DNA of 64,000 nt. Origin: Rhodosorus marinus. Taxonomy: Eukaryota > Rhodophyta > Stylonematophyceae > Stylonematales > Stylonemataceae. Under the pieces are notes generated by a model, which did no database searches, was not told the DNA's origin, and saw nothing but the letters and a program-made list of their open reading frames with translations. How positions within the stretch are numbered: the first letter of the stretch is position 1; the number at the start of each line of letters is the position of its first letter. Positions 43,180-53,732 of this stretch are shown piece after piece. The position numbers and the translations under genes were made by a program. The stretch is from contig JAMWBK010000001.1 of the NCBI GenBank assembly GCA_029953675.1, positions 781,001-845,000 on the forward strand, in the 5' to 3' direction.

Positions 43180-45175
43180 TTAAATCCCTCCTCCGATGAA
43201 GTAGAGCCTGAAAGTGTCGAACCAACTCGTCGTATTGCCTTGCCCACTCTTTCTGGCATTCTCTAGGGCGAGCTTGGATATGTCAATGTCATCTGGGTTG
43301 TTAGGGCGCTGCATCAGCTCTGACTGGCGCACCAGAGACGTGGATCTCTTTACATGTGACGGAGAATCTTGTTTGGCGGCTTCCTCCGTGCTCTTGTTAG
43401 CTGCATCTGCTGTCAGCTCAACAGGGCTCCCTCCGTTCTCCTCTGCGGCCTTGACATCTTTGCTTTCTGCCACCGCATTTTCTTGCACAGCGCTTGCTCC
43501 CCCTGTTGCAGATGGTTCAACCGCCCCTACTGCACCAGCAGTCTTTTCTTTTGGAAGCGCATCCGTGACTTGATTTTGCTTCATCAAAGCTTTCAGCGAC
43601 GACAACGATTTCCTACGCCCGCGAAGCAGAGGGGTTGGGTATCAGTAAGCCGGAGCTCACCAAGAAATAGAAAGCGGAGATACTTACTTTTCGGTCTTTG
43701 CTTTTTCAGGTGCCTTTCCTATTCTCACACTTTCCTGCTTGACATTCTTGTGAAACATTGGGTGCTTCTCGAGCTGAACGTAAAAGACTTTCACGAGATT
43801 CGCCTGCGGCTTTGCAAGCTCGTGCCGAACTGAGCTATTGTCACCCCAACCCAAGTCCACCAATCCCTGCAAGACGGCGGGGTTGGGGTCTAGAATCGGT
43901 TCCTCCGGAGCTACGAAATCATCGACGAACGGATTATCATCAGGGATAGAATTGTACCTGAGAACGGCGTCACGAATCAGTACGTGCAGCGGTGGAAAAA
44001 AGCTTAACCTTTGCGCGATTTGACAGGGCTCCTTACCATGGGTTCTGCTTGATCTCCGGAATCGTCAATCTCATCTTCGGGTCGACCATCATCATCCCCT
44101 TAATCAACGCCTTTATGTCCGGATCCATGTCCGTTGGAAAGTGGAAAACGCCTCTTTGAACCTTCAGAAGAAGACGCTGAATATTATCATCATCAAAAGG
44201 CAGTCTTCCTGCCACCATCGCATACAGGATCACTCCACAGCTCCAGATATCAGCCTCCAATCCATTGTACAAGTCTCCCGACACGACCTCTGGGGCCGCA
44301 TAGTGAGGTGAACCACAGGAAGTTTCCAATAGAGATCCCGGTATGTTCAAGTTCGTCATCCCAAAGTCAGCTACGCGAAGATTCAGATTTCTGTCCAGAA
44401 GCAGGTTCTCCGGCTTCAGATCCCGATGACTGTGCGCAAAATCGTTCCGGGATTAATGATCACGCGCGAACTATCAAAACACCCCGGACAGTGTAAATCC
44501 TCAAATCCTTACCATATGAGACGCTTGTGACAGTACTCCACTCCCGCGATCAACTGTCTGAAAAATTTCAGCGCTTGTTCAGAGCTCAACGGCCCATGTC
44601 GGACTAAATACTGGAAAAGCTCACAACCATCAACAAACTCTAGCACAAGAAACCTGGCATGGAAACAGGAATATTGAATTTAGTGTACATCCCAAAAGGA
44701 AGCATGGTATGAGGTTCTGAGAGGCAAACTTACAGATGAGTATCTATCTCGAAGACATCAAGCAGACGAAGAACGTTTGGGTGGCTGCATAGTTTCATCA
44801 CCGTGATCTCCCTCTGCAGCTTCTTCTTGAGCGATGGTTTTCGCACCAAATGCTCTTTTCTGACGATCTTGATTGCTGCCAATTCTCCAGTCTGAATATT
44901 TTTTGCCAGCTTCACTTTGCCTATCGATACGTGATCCAAAACATGCTTGTCAGCTTCACATCAGGTGATTCGACAAGAACATGTCGTCTGCATTTCCATT
45001 CCATCCAATCTTAGCCTCCTAGTTGTCTTCCAGTCGCAGGGTCTGAAAGCTATTCTTGCGCTGGCTAGTTTCACGTACCGGTAGCTCCCGTACCGAGCGT
45101 TTTCCCAAAAATATATGGACCAATCTCCGGCCCGACCGGAGTCTTTATCGATCCACCCCCACCATGGTGAGCCAT
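43180..45175 (-). CDS. BRSK/SAD-type Ser/Thr protein kinase (CAMKL, SNF1-related)
   Basis: Six exons on the minus strand: 45175-45079, 44920-44734, 44653-44513, 44429-44037, 43957-43688 and 43612-43180, 506 residues. The kinase domain is complete: glycine loop [21 protein letters not shown] with the ATP-binding Lys, [18 protein letters not shown]-loop [15 protein letters not shown] (LKB1-type Thr), [38 protein letters not shown]. After it, [20 protein letters not shown] suggests a UBA-like domain, then an Ala/Glu/Ser-rich linker and a terminal SWFDTF motif like the SWF motif at the end of animal BRSKs. The [11 protein letters not shown] and [18 protein letters not shown] blocks favour BRSK/SAD over canonical SnRK1. 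The start ([15 protein letters not shown]) is the only Met in frame before the glycine loop. Confidence 0.93.
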
Positions 45176-47005
45176 ATCTCAACCCACAGAATCCAACCCC
45201 CCCCTCTTCGAGAACCTCCTCAAGAAAAAACAGCGAATACTCCTTGGCACACCCCAAACCCCGCAGAATAACCCTCCTCAAAATCCACCCGCCTACACCA
45301 GCATCCGCCCAAAAACCAAGAAAACAAACCAGCCACAGCCCCAAGAAAACCACTCACCAAGGTCAACCCACCTCTTGTTCAAGCCCTAACGATCTCCTTT
45401 CCAGAACGCGTACGGCCCCCCGCCCCCCCTACCCCACCCCCCCCCCACCCCACCCCGCCGCCTCCACCAAAACGAATATCATCCAGCACTCACACTCCCT
45501 TTCTCATCTACGGTCAGTTCCCAAAACACTAACCATTGCATTCCTCCCTCTTAACGAAACAGAACAAACTTGTTCCTTCCCCGCCCAACAAACCCAACAC
45601 ACCTCTCAACTACCATGCACTCATGATCCTTTTTTACTAACATCCCGTCACATCGCCTCCTTCACCTCCATCACAACCATCACCCCCATCACCCCCATCA
45701 CCCCCATCACAGCCCCTCCCCCACCCCTCCCATCACCGCATTCACCCCCTCCCTCACTCTCCTCCTCCCCCCTTGTCTTTTGCTCATATTTAACCCATCA
45801 ACATCCCATTCCCCACCAGTCTTCCCCCCTCCCTTCTTGTTTTGTACTTCAGTAAGCCCTAAATCACCAAATCGTATTTTTTTCTCCCACCAAACAAAAA
45901 ATCATCGAATCATGCCAGAAAACATCTTCACCCCATTTGGCTTGTAGAAGAAAATATGTTTCTGTAAGCTAATAACTAAATATGATCGGGTTACATTTTC
46001 CAACCCCCCAAGCTTTCACCCCTTGGTTTTCGATGAGAGAGGAAAAAAAAACCGGACAATTTCTCATTTTTTTTATCCACCTTTCAGGAAATAAGTTCGG
46101 AGTTGACCATCTCTCCTGTAATCGATAGGCTGTCATATTGGATCGTCAATATGGGAATTATAGAGTATATATGATATGGTGAAAGGGATTTTTCGTTAGA
46201 AAAGCTTCAGTACCGGTTGAAGCTGCTGTGGACTTTCTTAGTGCGGTGGTGAGGGGAAGATGGTTGTCGATTATATTCGGCTGATTATTGAAGGTACTAT
46301 GATCTGATATACCCTACACCCACCACCCCTCCCTCCCCCCCCGGCCTTAATTTTGCGTTTGATGTTTTGGGATTCGAGCACGGCGATGTTTCGAATCGTT
46401 CACTCTGCCTTGAGTAGAGCGGATCGCGGGAAGGTGCGATGAGGTGTTAGCCAACAAGTCTTGGCCCAATACGTTTCCTACACCTATGAAATCACGAAGG
46501 AACGGACTTATTCGGGCTGAGTTCGGATTTGATGCGCCACGCTCCATACTGCGTCCACTGTATCCTTAGATTCGTTTAGCCTAGTCACTGTATGTCAGAT
46601 CGCTGTAGCTCAGCCATAGCTGTTGCGGACTCCAGCTCTTGCACTGCACTTCCCATCAACATCGGCGCTCACTTCGAAAGATCCCTAGGCGTATCCTTAC
46701 CATCGTCTAGTGATCTTACGACGATGCATGCACAAGGCGCAGACGTATGTGAACAACTGTCTCAACAACATAAACAGTTGGCATCTCTGAATTTGGTTTT
46801 CCAATGCGATGAGAATCCTACTACGGAGGAAAGGATCTGAGCACAAAGATTAAGGGGGTGCGAATGACAGCTACAGTTGTGTAGATCGTCGATGAGGCCA
46901 GGGGAGGTTTGCGGAATGCGCAGATGGACTTGACGATAGAATTTTCTGCTTAGAAGGCCCAAGTAACTTCTCTTGCTTGCTCGCTTTCCTTTGAGGCATG
47001 AAAGA
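45176..47005. other. C-rich then AT-rich intergenic region
   Basis: 45176-45850 is extremely C-rich on the plus strand and is the upstream side of the kinase gene. 45850-46330 has A/T runs. Two small frames, minus 46547-46347 (MERGASNPNSARISPFLRDF...) and plus 46592-46840 (MSDRCSSAIAVADSSSCTAL..., 82 residues), are possible but unsupported. The right part leads into the RAD51-like gene. Confidence 0.35.
45410..45850 (+). repeat. Low-complexity C-rich tract with 9-bp tandem repeats
   Basis: Runs of C5-C10 dominate (for example about 45420-45460). CACCCCCAT is repeated three times at about 45681-45707. The minus strand, which is the coding strand of the kinase gene, therefore has closely spaced G tracts that could form quadruplexes. 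Translation gives only Pro/Ser/Thr/His-rich sequence, so it is not coding. Confidence 0.7.
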
Positions 47006-48088
47006 ATGTCAGCACCTCAGATTGGTACAGCCGGTGAAGGAAACCGGAGTAGAATAAAGACCTATTCACCAGAAGTTGACGATCTTCTCGGAGGGGGCTT
47101 CAACGCAGGAGAGCTCGTAGAAATATTTGGCCCGCCCGGCATCGGAAAAACGAGTTTTTGCGCGAGGATCTGTGTTCTTGCTCAGGTATGTGTACACTGC
47201 CATATACTGAAATGGAACGCAGTAGATGATAGGATATGACTTATTCTAGGTATGGCGCTTTGCTCGTTCTGCGCTTCAAATTCTTTCTGAATTCCATTCT
47301 GGGTACGCCAGATACAAGGTTTGGTTCCCTCCGATTCGAAAGCCCTGTATGTGACGGACAATTCTACGTCAACAGTTGAGACTCTTCGGACGATCGCAAC
47401 CGAAGCGTCAAAGCTAGACAAGGGGGCTCCCGAGATAGTGCGTCCACATTCAAGCAAGGGGTGTCCATTCTCGAACCCTTTACCAGCACTAGCACTAACG
47501 CTGCCGTATTGAATAGGTAGACAACGCACTCGACAACATTGGCGTAGTGTCTATACAAGATGCAGCTCCACTTCTCTCGCTTCCACTGTTTCTCGACCAG
47601 AACTACCTCCCCTTCCATCCACAAACAAAGCTGATCATCCTCGACAACTTCAGCAGTAGTCTTCATGTCCGCGACGCGAACGGAAACAACACTTTGTTGA
47701 GCAAGATCGGACGCTTTCTGAAACAACTATCCCGGATTGCGAGCACTTACGATGTCCCAGTTCTTGCTGTGAACTCCGTGAGAGAGGACGGTAAGTCACG
47801 CAGCACAAGGTGAAGATCGAAACCCCATCTAGCGGAGTCGCAGTCTAGATGGTTGTGGGCGGGCTTTGCTGACGCCATGATCTGCTCTTCGTGCTTTTCT
47901 TGCTCCACATGATAGTGCCTTCCACTCCGATCTTTGGGGACTCGTTCAACCATATTTTCAACCGACGCATAGAGTTTTTTTTCGATAGCAACGGCAGACG
48001 CAGTGCAAGACTCCACCGCGAGAAGTTTTCACATGCAGCATTGATCGAATACCCGCTCAGTGTGTCGCAGACCTGCAGGAACAAATGA
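47006..48088 (+). CDS. RAD51 paralogue (recombination repair ATPase)
   Basis: Four exons: 47006-47185, 47312-47437, 47517-47790 and 47916-48088, 250 residues. RAD51 paralogues form complexes that help RAD51 filament assembly in homologous recombination. Visible: SPEVDDLLGGGFNAGELVEI just before Walker A GPPGIGKTSF, SKALYVTDNSTSTVE after the first splice (the 'LYIDTE' strand), Walker B KLIILDNFSSSL, DVPVLAVNSVREDV (usually NQV), and a C-terminal IFGDSFNHIFNRRIEFFFD with RRSARL, matching the 'LG..W....n.Rl.l' region. It is shorter than RAD51 and lacks the N-terminal helix-hairpin-helix domain. I cannot decide between RAD51B/C/D, XRCC2 or XRCC3; the short length leans to RAD51D or XRCC2. Its 3' end overlaps the minus-strand frame at 48057-48466. 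Confidence 0.85.
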
Positions 48089-48466
48089 CCTTGAGGGCAG
48101 GAGCGAAGTGTATCATCTCCTCTAAATGAGCCGCCTGTTCGACGGCCTCAAAGAAGAGAGTACGGACCTTGGATAAATGCTCCCCTTCTACTTGCGAGCT
48201 TTTGCAAGGCAGTCCCAGCTGAGTCTGGAACGACTGCATAAGCGATAGCGAAGGAGATGCTAGTCCAGGAGCAGATTCTTGAAAAAACAAGCAAAAGGCT
48301 CCGCTTCCTCGTGGGTCTTCAGCCTTCTTTCCGGATGGGAGCTCCGACGGTCCTCAGCTGAGATATTGCCTCCGCCGTCGTACTGGAACCAGCTGCGACT
48401 GGCGTCTTCTGCGCCCTCGCCACTCAGTTGACCATCAGTGGTCTTCATACCATTGAATCCTTGCAT
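48057..48466 (-). CDS. Hypothetical protein, 3' end overlaps the RAD51-like gene
   Basis: Probable exons on the minus strand: 48466-48349 and 48277-48057, 112 residues. The first half (MQGFNGMKTTDGQLSGEGAE) is Gly/Asp/Ser-rich; the second (SLSLMQSFQTQLGLPCK, VRTLFFEAVEQAAHLEEM) looks helical. The proposed intron (71 nt, GTCGGA...TTTTTTCAAG) has a weak donor but a good acceptor, and the exons are not in one frame without it. It shares 32 bp with the RAD51-like coding end, tail to tail. No family was recognised. Confidence 0.38.
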
Positions 48467-49193
48467 GCCGGATAGTACTCTTTCCCTTCATTTGTCCTCT
48501 CGGATTCTCCACCCCAGTCATGCTGGCGTGGAGAATAGGACGTCTAGCGAAGACGAAGAAGAAGTGAGATCGATTGTCAAATGTTAAATAAGAAATTTCT
48601 ATTAGATTCTTTTTTATAAGTTTCCTTGATTTATACCATTTTCGAGAGCTAGTCTCAATAGACTCCACAGGGCGCCGCCAGCTCTTGACTACTCAATTCT
48701 GAGCAACGTGCAACGAAGAGACTGGGATGAGATGGGTTCGAAAGGGCGAAGCAGAGCTCTTCTTCGCAACAGTTAAGGTTGAGAGATGGACCTGATAGCC
48801 AAGCATTTCTTTGGTAGACTATACCGAGCAACCTGTTGGCTACTTAATACTACGTTTTCCGTCCGCTAGGCTCTGGAGCAGCCTCCACGGTCCTCCACAG
48901 TCTCCCTCCACGTCGGTACTTTAGATCACAGAGCAGTTCGGCAGCTGTGGACGTCTTGAGACGCTTTTTGAGCTGGAAGAAAGCGTATGGGTGGTCCTTC
49001 AAAGTAGTTGAAGTCCCGACGGACCTTTTTCCTGTCTGGTTTGCTTTTCAGAACGAGGGGAACCTCAACCTAGTTGAAAGAGCAGTGCCGAAGATTCTGT
49101 TCATTTCTGTTGCGTGCAAAGGTTTTGGTTGGTTTCTACCGTTGAAAACTGGTTGAGGGGGAGAAATGTTTTGGCACTGACAGCCTGTAATAA
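48467..49193. other. Intergenic, no recognised gene
   Basis: Divergent upstream regions of the small minus-strand gene and of the large plus-strand gene at 49194. Only short frames occur, for example plus 48947-49156, without similarity. Confidence 0.35.
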
Positions 49194-52100
49194 ATGACGA
49201 AGAAAAGAAACCGATTTCGGAGGGCGAAGAACCGCTCAGGACGGGCTGATAACAACGATACTTCTTCCAGTCACGCAGATCAGAGCTATGACCATGAAAA
49301 CCGGTCAATCCTGTAAGCTTTAGGTCAGGACAGCTCCTCGGTATGAGCCCCCACACGATATTGACGATATTGTCTCTGTGCAGGTTATCGAGGAAAATCA
49401 GCAAGGGTCAATGGGAGCCGGAGACAAGGACGGACTCTCTGCAAACTGAGTTTGCTCGGCACGATAGGCGAAAAAGCAGAGGAGGAGATTCACAAGAGCG
49501 CCAAGTTTATGTGATTGATGATGACCGCTCGTCACAACATGATTCTGAGAGGCGCTATACTGAAGAAGGTTTGTACCTGTTCACCGCTCAGCATCGAATA
49601 TCTTCCTCTACATGCGTTCGTGCTGACACTCACAGCCAAACTTGTCTTTGCTGTACGTCAACAGTCCCCAGAGCACATACCAAAGACCGGAGAATGGATG
49701 ATGCTGCAGTTCCAGAACAGAGGCAGCGAGCACTTTTTGATCAGCGAATGGCCAGGAGAAGCTCAGGATCTGGAGGCAGCCCCGTACTAGAAATTATTCA
49801 CTTGGACGGGAGAAGCCCATACAGGGAGTCCGGGAGCATCGGGACTCATTTCGTGCATACTGGATTAAGAGATTCACCATCGCATGACCGGACCAGGGGC
49901 GAGAGCTTCGGCCAAAGCAGGAATAGAAGCTCAGAGTTTGATGAAATCCTCGCACAAAGGAAGAAGGAACTTGGCGCAGAAGCCGCAATATCATTCACTG
50001 GGACAACTCAATTGCGCGATCATCCCAATACTTCTGAAAATTTCAAATATGCAACTGATCAGCCGAGGAAAGGTGCGACTGCCAGCCCCCAACGTGCCAG
50101 GACTGAAGGCACGTCCGGGGACAAAGTGTGGGAAGCCCGCGAAGGGCGGGACGGCTACTTCGGTCGCAGCTCGTCTCTTGAGTCCAAATCAACGCCGCAG
50201 CCATCGCAACAGCCTGGCTGGGCAAGCCCTGCGGCGAGACATATACTGCAAGACCCCCCGCCGAAGTAGACCAGCCACGACGGGACTTTCGAGAAATTCT
50301 CCAAGTCAACAATCACCACTACCACCACCACCGCCGCCGCCGCCACCGCCTTTGCATCCAGCGTCACCTCAGCTTCTGGCGAGGCCTCTACAAAAGACTC
50401 CCCCAAGAACAGGGAGAGCAAACGCAGACGCGCGGGGCGTGGGCGCTGGCGCTGTTAGTCGGAATTGCGAGGAAGGGAAGCTCCCAGAAACCAAGAAACC
50501 CCGGGTCGCTACACCGGAGGAAAGGGATGGAACTAGATCGAATGTTACTCGAAAACAGTCGCCTTCCTCATCTACTTTACAGAAGCAGAAGCGGGCAAGC
50601 GCTTCCCCTCAGCTACCCCGAAATCAAGCAGGAGCCAGTCACCAGTCGAAAGGAAATCAAACGAAATCTGACGGACGAGAACAATCCCATGCTAGTAGTG
50701 CGGGAAAGAAAACGAATACCTCTACCCCTGCAAATCTCAGGGCATCGCTTCGAGGAAAAGCTTCGGCAAACAGTAAGAGCAGAGAAACGGTGGTGGAGCT
50801 CATTAAATTTGTCAACCAAGTTTTGAGCCATGACGAGCGCGAGGCACGGTCTAACAGAGCTCGCATTGAGAGAGCGGAGGATCACCTGAAAGAAGCGAAG
50901 TGGAGAATGGCAGAATTGGATGAAAGAACCAGGCAGAACAAGCGGAGACTCGAGGGCTTTCGAAGGATACTTCTCCAGATCCCGCTGGAGGGTTTAGGTC
51001 ACGGTGATGTGGAAGTCGAGCAAGGCTCCAGGAAACGTGAACGAGAGCAAGAAAAAGATCTTCAACCGGCCACTTTATCGAGAACAGTGGAGTCAGAAGG
51101 GATACCCTCAGACTCTATGGCTGCAGTACGACGCAAAGAAGGGGATAAGAGGGCTGGGGCTGGAGCTGGAGCTGGAGCTGGAGCTGGAGCTGGAGCAAGC
51201 GGAGAAAGCCAACAACATCGCGCGAAGGCCAGCTCAGTCAGACCATCAAATGATCTAAGAACTAAGAAACGTGACGATAGTGCGGGTGACCGCAAGGCTG
51301 AAGAGGAGGCTCCTGTTCTGCTCTCTGCGGGCTTGTCTGAAACGGTATCTCCAGTTGCTGCAACGGTTGTTGGCAAGTCTGTGGAAGACGGTGGGAAGAA
51401 CGAGACGATCGATTCTGGTGTGGACGAAGAGGAAGTCCTGGTGATGCTGGAGGAGAGCGAGGGGGTACTGGATGCAAACTCTCTGGTCAGCCCGAACCCC
51501 GTCGTGAAAGGCGCTGCAGGCGCCGTTGACAGAGCAGCTGCACCAGGTGAGACGAACCGAGCCATTCCTTCCTTTGCCTTCGTTTGTGAAAAGTGGGGGC
51601 AGGTGTGTCGTAGTATACTAGCGCCTGCGTGTGGGAATCACTGTTGAACAAAACATTTTCTACTCCCAGGAACTAAGACAGTCAAGCTGGAGCCTCATCA
51701 GCCCCTAGAGGCTCCAAGCACCGATACTGCACAGCCCACTGCTGAAGTGGAAATGGAACAAGGCAGAGGCCAGAAGCATCCCGAGCCCCAGGACCAACGT
51801 ACCGCAATTCCGGCTGAAACAGCGGAACCTGAGAACCGCGACGCTGATGAACCTGGGGAAGTAAACAAGCGTGCCTCGAGTGCTCCTGCAGATGGTCTCG
51901 GGAGCAAAGATGATTTCCCTGAGGTTGTGCCACTCCGCGGAACGGAGGAAGCAGCAGCACCATTGCATGATGTTCCGATTGGAGGGGCCAGTACTGCTAA
52001 TCCGCAGTGCGGTGTGGGTATTGGAACCCAGGGGGCAACGGATGCTCTTGTGGACCACTCGAATTTAACGTCCGATTCACGTCCGCCGCAGATGGACTTG

Positions 52101-53667
52101 CCCCTTACGGACCCTGACGATCGGATACGCACTGCAGGGCGGCAAGGACCCGCGGCCACTACTAGAGCACCCTCAGCGGCAGGAGCTCCTTCAATAGATA
52201 TTCCGAATGGGCTTGAGGAAATCAAGGGTTCAGCCTCTACGGGTGAAAAATTGCCTTCGAATCTTGGCACCAGTGGTGAACCCCCAGGAGGCGCGCTTAC
52301 TAGCAGCTTCAATGGGTCCAAATGCTCGCTTGTTCAGGCGAGTACGCGTGAGCGCTTGATATCGACCCACGATGTAATTGCATCCCAAAGAGGAAGTTCC
52401 ATCAACAAAACGGAATCCAAGAATGCTTCTGCTACGGACATACCAGCTTGCAAAACTCCTCCACGCCAACGGCGAGCTCAGGGAAGTGTGCAAGTACTTC
52501 CAACAATGGAACCAATTCGGAACTTAAACCAAGGCGAGCGACCATTGTCAATCGTCTGCGATGAGGCGGTTGCAGAAGGCTCTGGAGGCCGAGAGAAAGG
52601 TTTAGAAGCAAAAAGTTCAGACTCTGCAGGCATCGCTGCTCACGCTTCCTGCACTAGTGCCGAACCGCAGTCGTCAGAGTTGACGCGGCGGGCGATGGTG
52701 ATAGATTCTGCAGTAGAAGCAAAGCTCTCAGAATCTCCGGTTGTTTCTGCTCCTGCGTCTGCAGTCGTCGTTGCTCGCGCTTCCGAGGCTACTGCCGACC
52801 CACAGTCGTCAGAGTTGACGGGGCAGGCGATGGTGATGGGATCTGCAGTAGAAGCGAAGCTTTCAGAATCTCTAGTCGTCGCTCTTCCAGTACCCCAGCC
52901 TACTGCCGACCATCAGTCGGCGCGGTTGACCGAGGACGCAGCGACAACCGTGCGATGGGCATCAACTGCTCCTACGGATAGCACACAGAATGCATTTTCG
53001 AGGAAATCAGATAGTGGTTGGTGGATCCACAGCTCAAGAGCGTAAGCCCGTTTTGCTCTATGCTTGGTCGGCCCACGAAACAAATGGAATTCGTTCGACG
53101 ACGATCCAATGTCTTTGTGTCCATGAAGCAATCGTCTTTGCAAGAGTGGGAATCCAAAGTTGAGTCTCCGACTCTCTTTTCCGTGTTTTCCTTTGTAGGC
53201 GCCGCCTGAGAGCGTTCGTAGAGGATCACTTGAGGATGGACAAGCTGTGCTATAATTTCATTGACCCCCAGCGGGCACTATGTCCATGGGAACTCCACGG
53301 CAAATGCCAGAGTAAATCCTGCGACTATCAGCACTTCCATGACTTTGCAGCGACCCCGGTGGAAGTATTGGAGGAGGTGCTCTGCTATTGTCCGGACGGT
53401 ATATACAAGCTAACATCGGTGCGCTTGAAGAGGAGATACTTGTCCGGCGAAAAGATGCCGAAGATCCTCAAGGAGGCCTTGGCCGTATGTGGTTTTACGG
53501 ACGGTAAGTCGTGACCAAGCACTTGTACACAAGAACAATAAGTGTATTCCCGAGGTCCCTCGAAGCTGGAACTAGTCCCGACCACCTGCTGTGTTTCTCA
53601 AACTCTCGCTCATCTTTGCCCTCACCCAGACAAAATCCCAGAACGAAGACGAAAGAAGGCGTGCTAG
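49194..53667 (+). CDS. Large disordered protein with C-terminal Red1/ZFC3H1-type zinc finger
   Basis: Seven exons: 49194-49312, 49384-49568, 49665-50072, 50170-51546, 51670-53041, 53199-53503 and 53630-53667, about 1267 residues in one frame. The C-terminal exon has DKLCYNFIDPQRALCPWELH followed by GKCQSKSCDYQHFHD, a CX7CX4CX3H finger preceded by the 'SN.IDP...LCPFEL.G.C' signature of Red1 and ZFC3H1. Those proteins link MTR4 helicase to the nuclear exosome to remove unwanted polyadenylated RNA. The rest is low-complexity: a proline run (about 50326-50354), a coiled coil (SHDEREARSNRARIERAEDH, about 50820-50990), an Ala-Gly run (about 51151-51200), and two tandem 'PQSSELT..AMV.....AVEAKLSES' repeats (about 52670-52870). 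The fold call rests on the finger; the rest is unassigned. Confidence 0.78.
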
Positions 53668-53732
53668 ACAAGCGGGGTCGTCTTTTCTCTACGGCGTGCT
53701 TACAATTGACAGGTTCAGCGCGGGTTCCCGGA

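Noticed and set aside
45115-45855. Long plus-strand open frame of 246 residues
   Set aside because: Composition is Pro/Ser/Thr/His-rich from C-run low complexity, with no family similarity, and it overlaps the first exon and upstream region of the kinase gene.
51062-51565. Minus-strand open frame inside the Red1-like gene, rich in Ala-Pro repeats
   Set aside because: It is the antisense of the Ala-Gly run and Ser/Glu-rich coding sequence on the plus strand.
51698-52321. 207-residue minus-strand frame
   Set aside because: Antisense of the Red1-like exon 5, whose plus-strand frame continues for over 1.3 kb.
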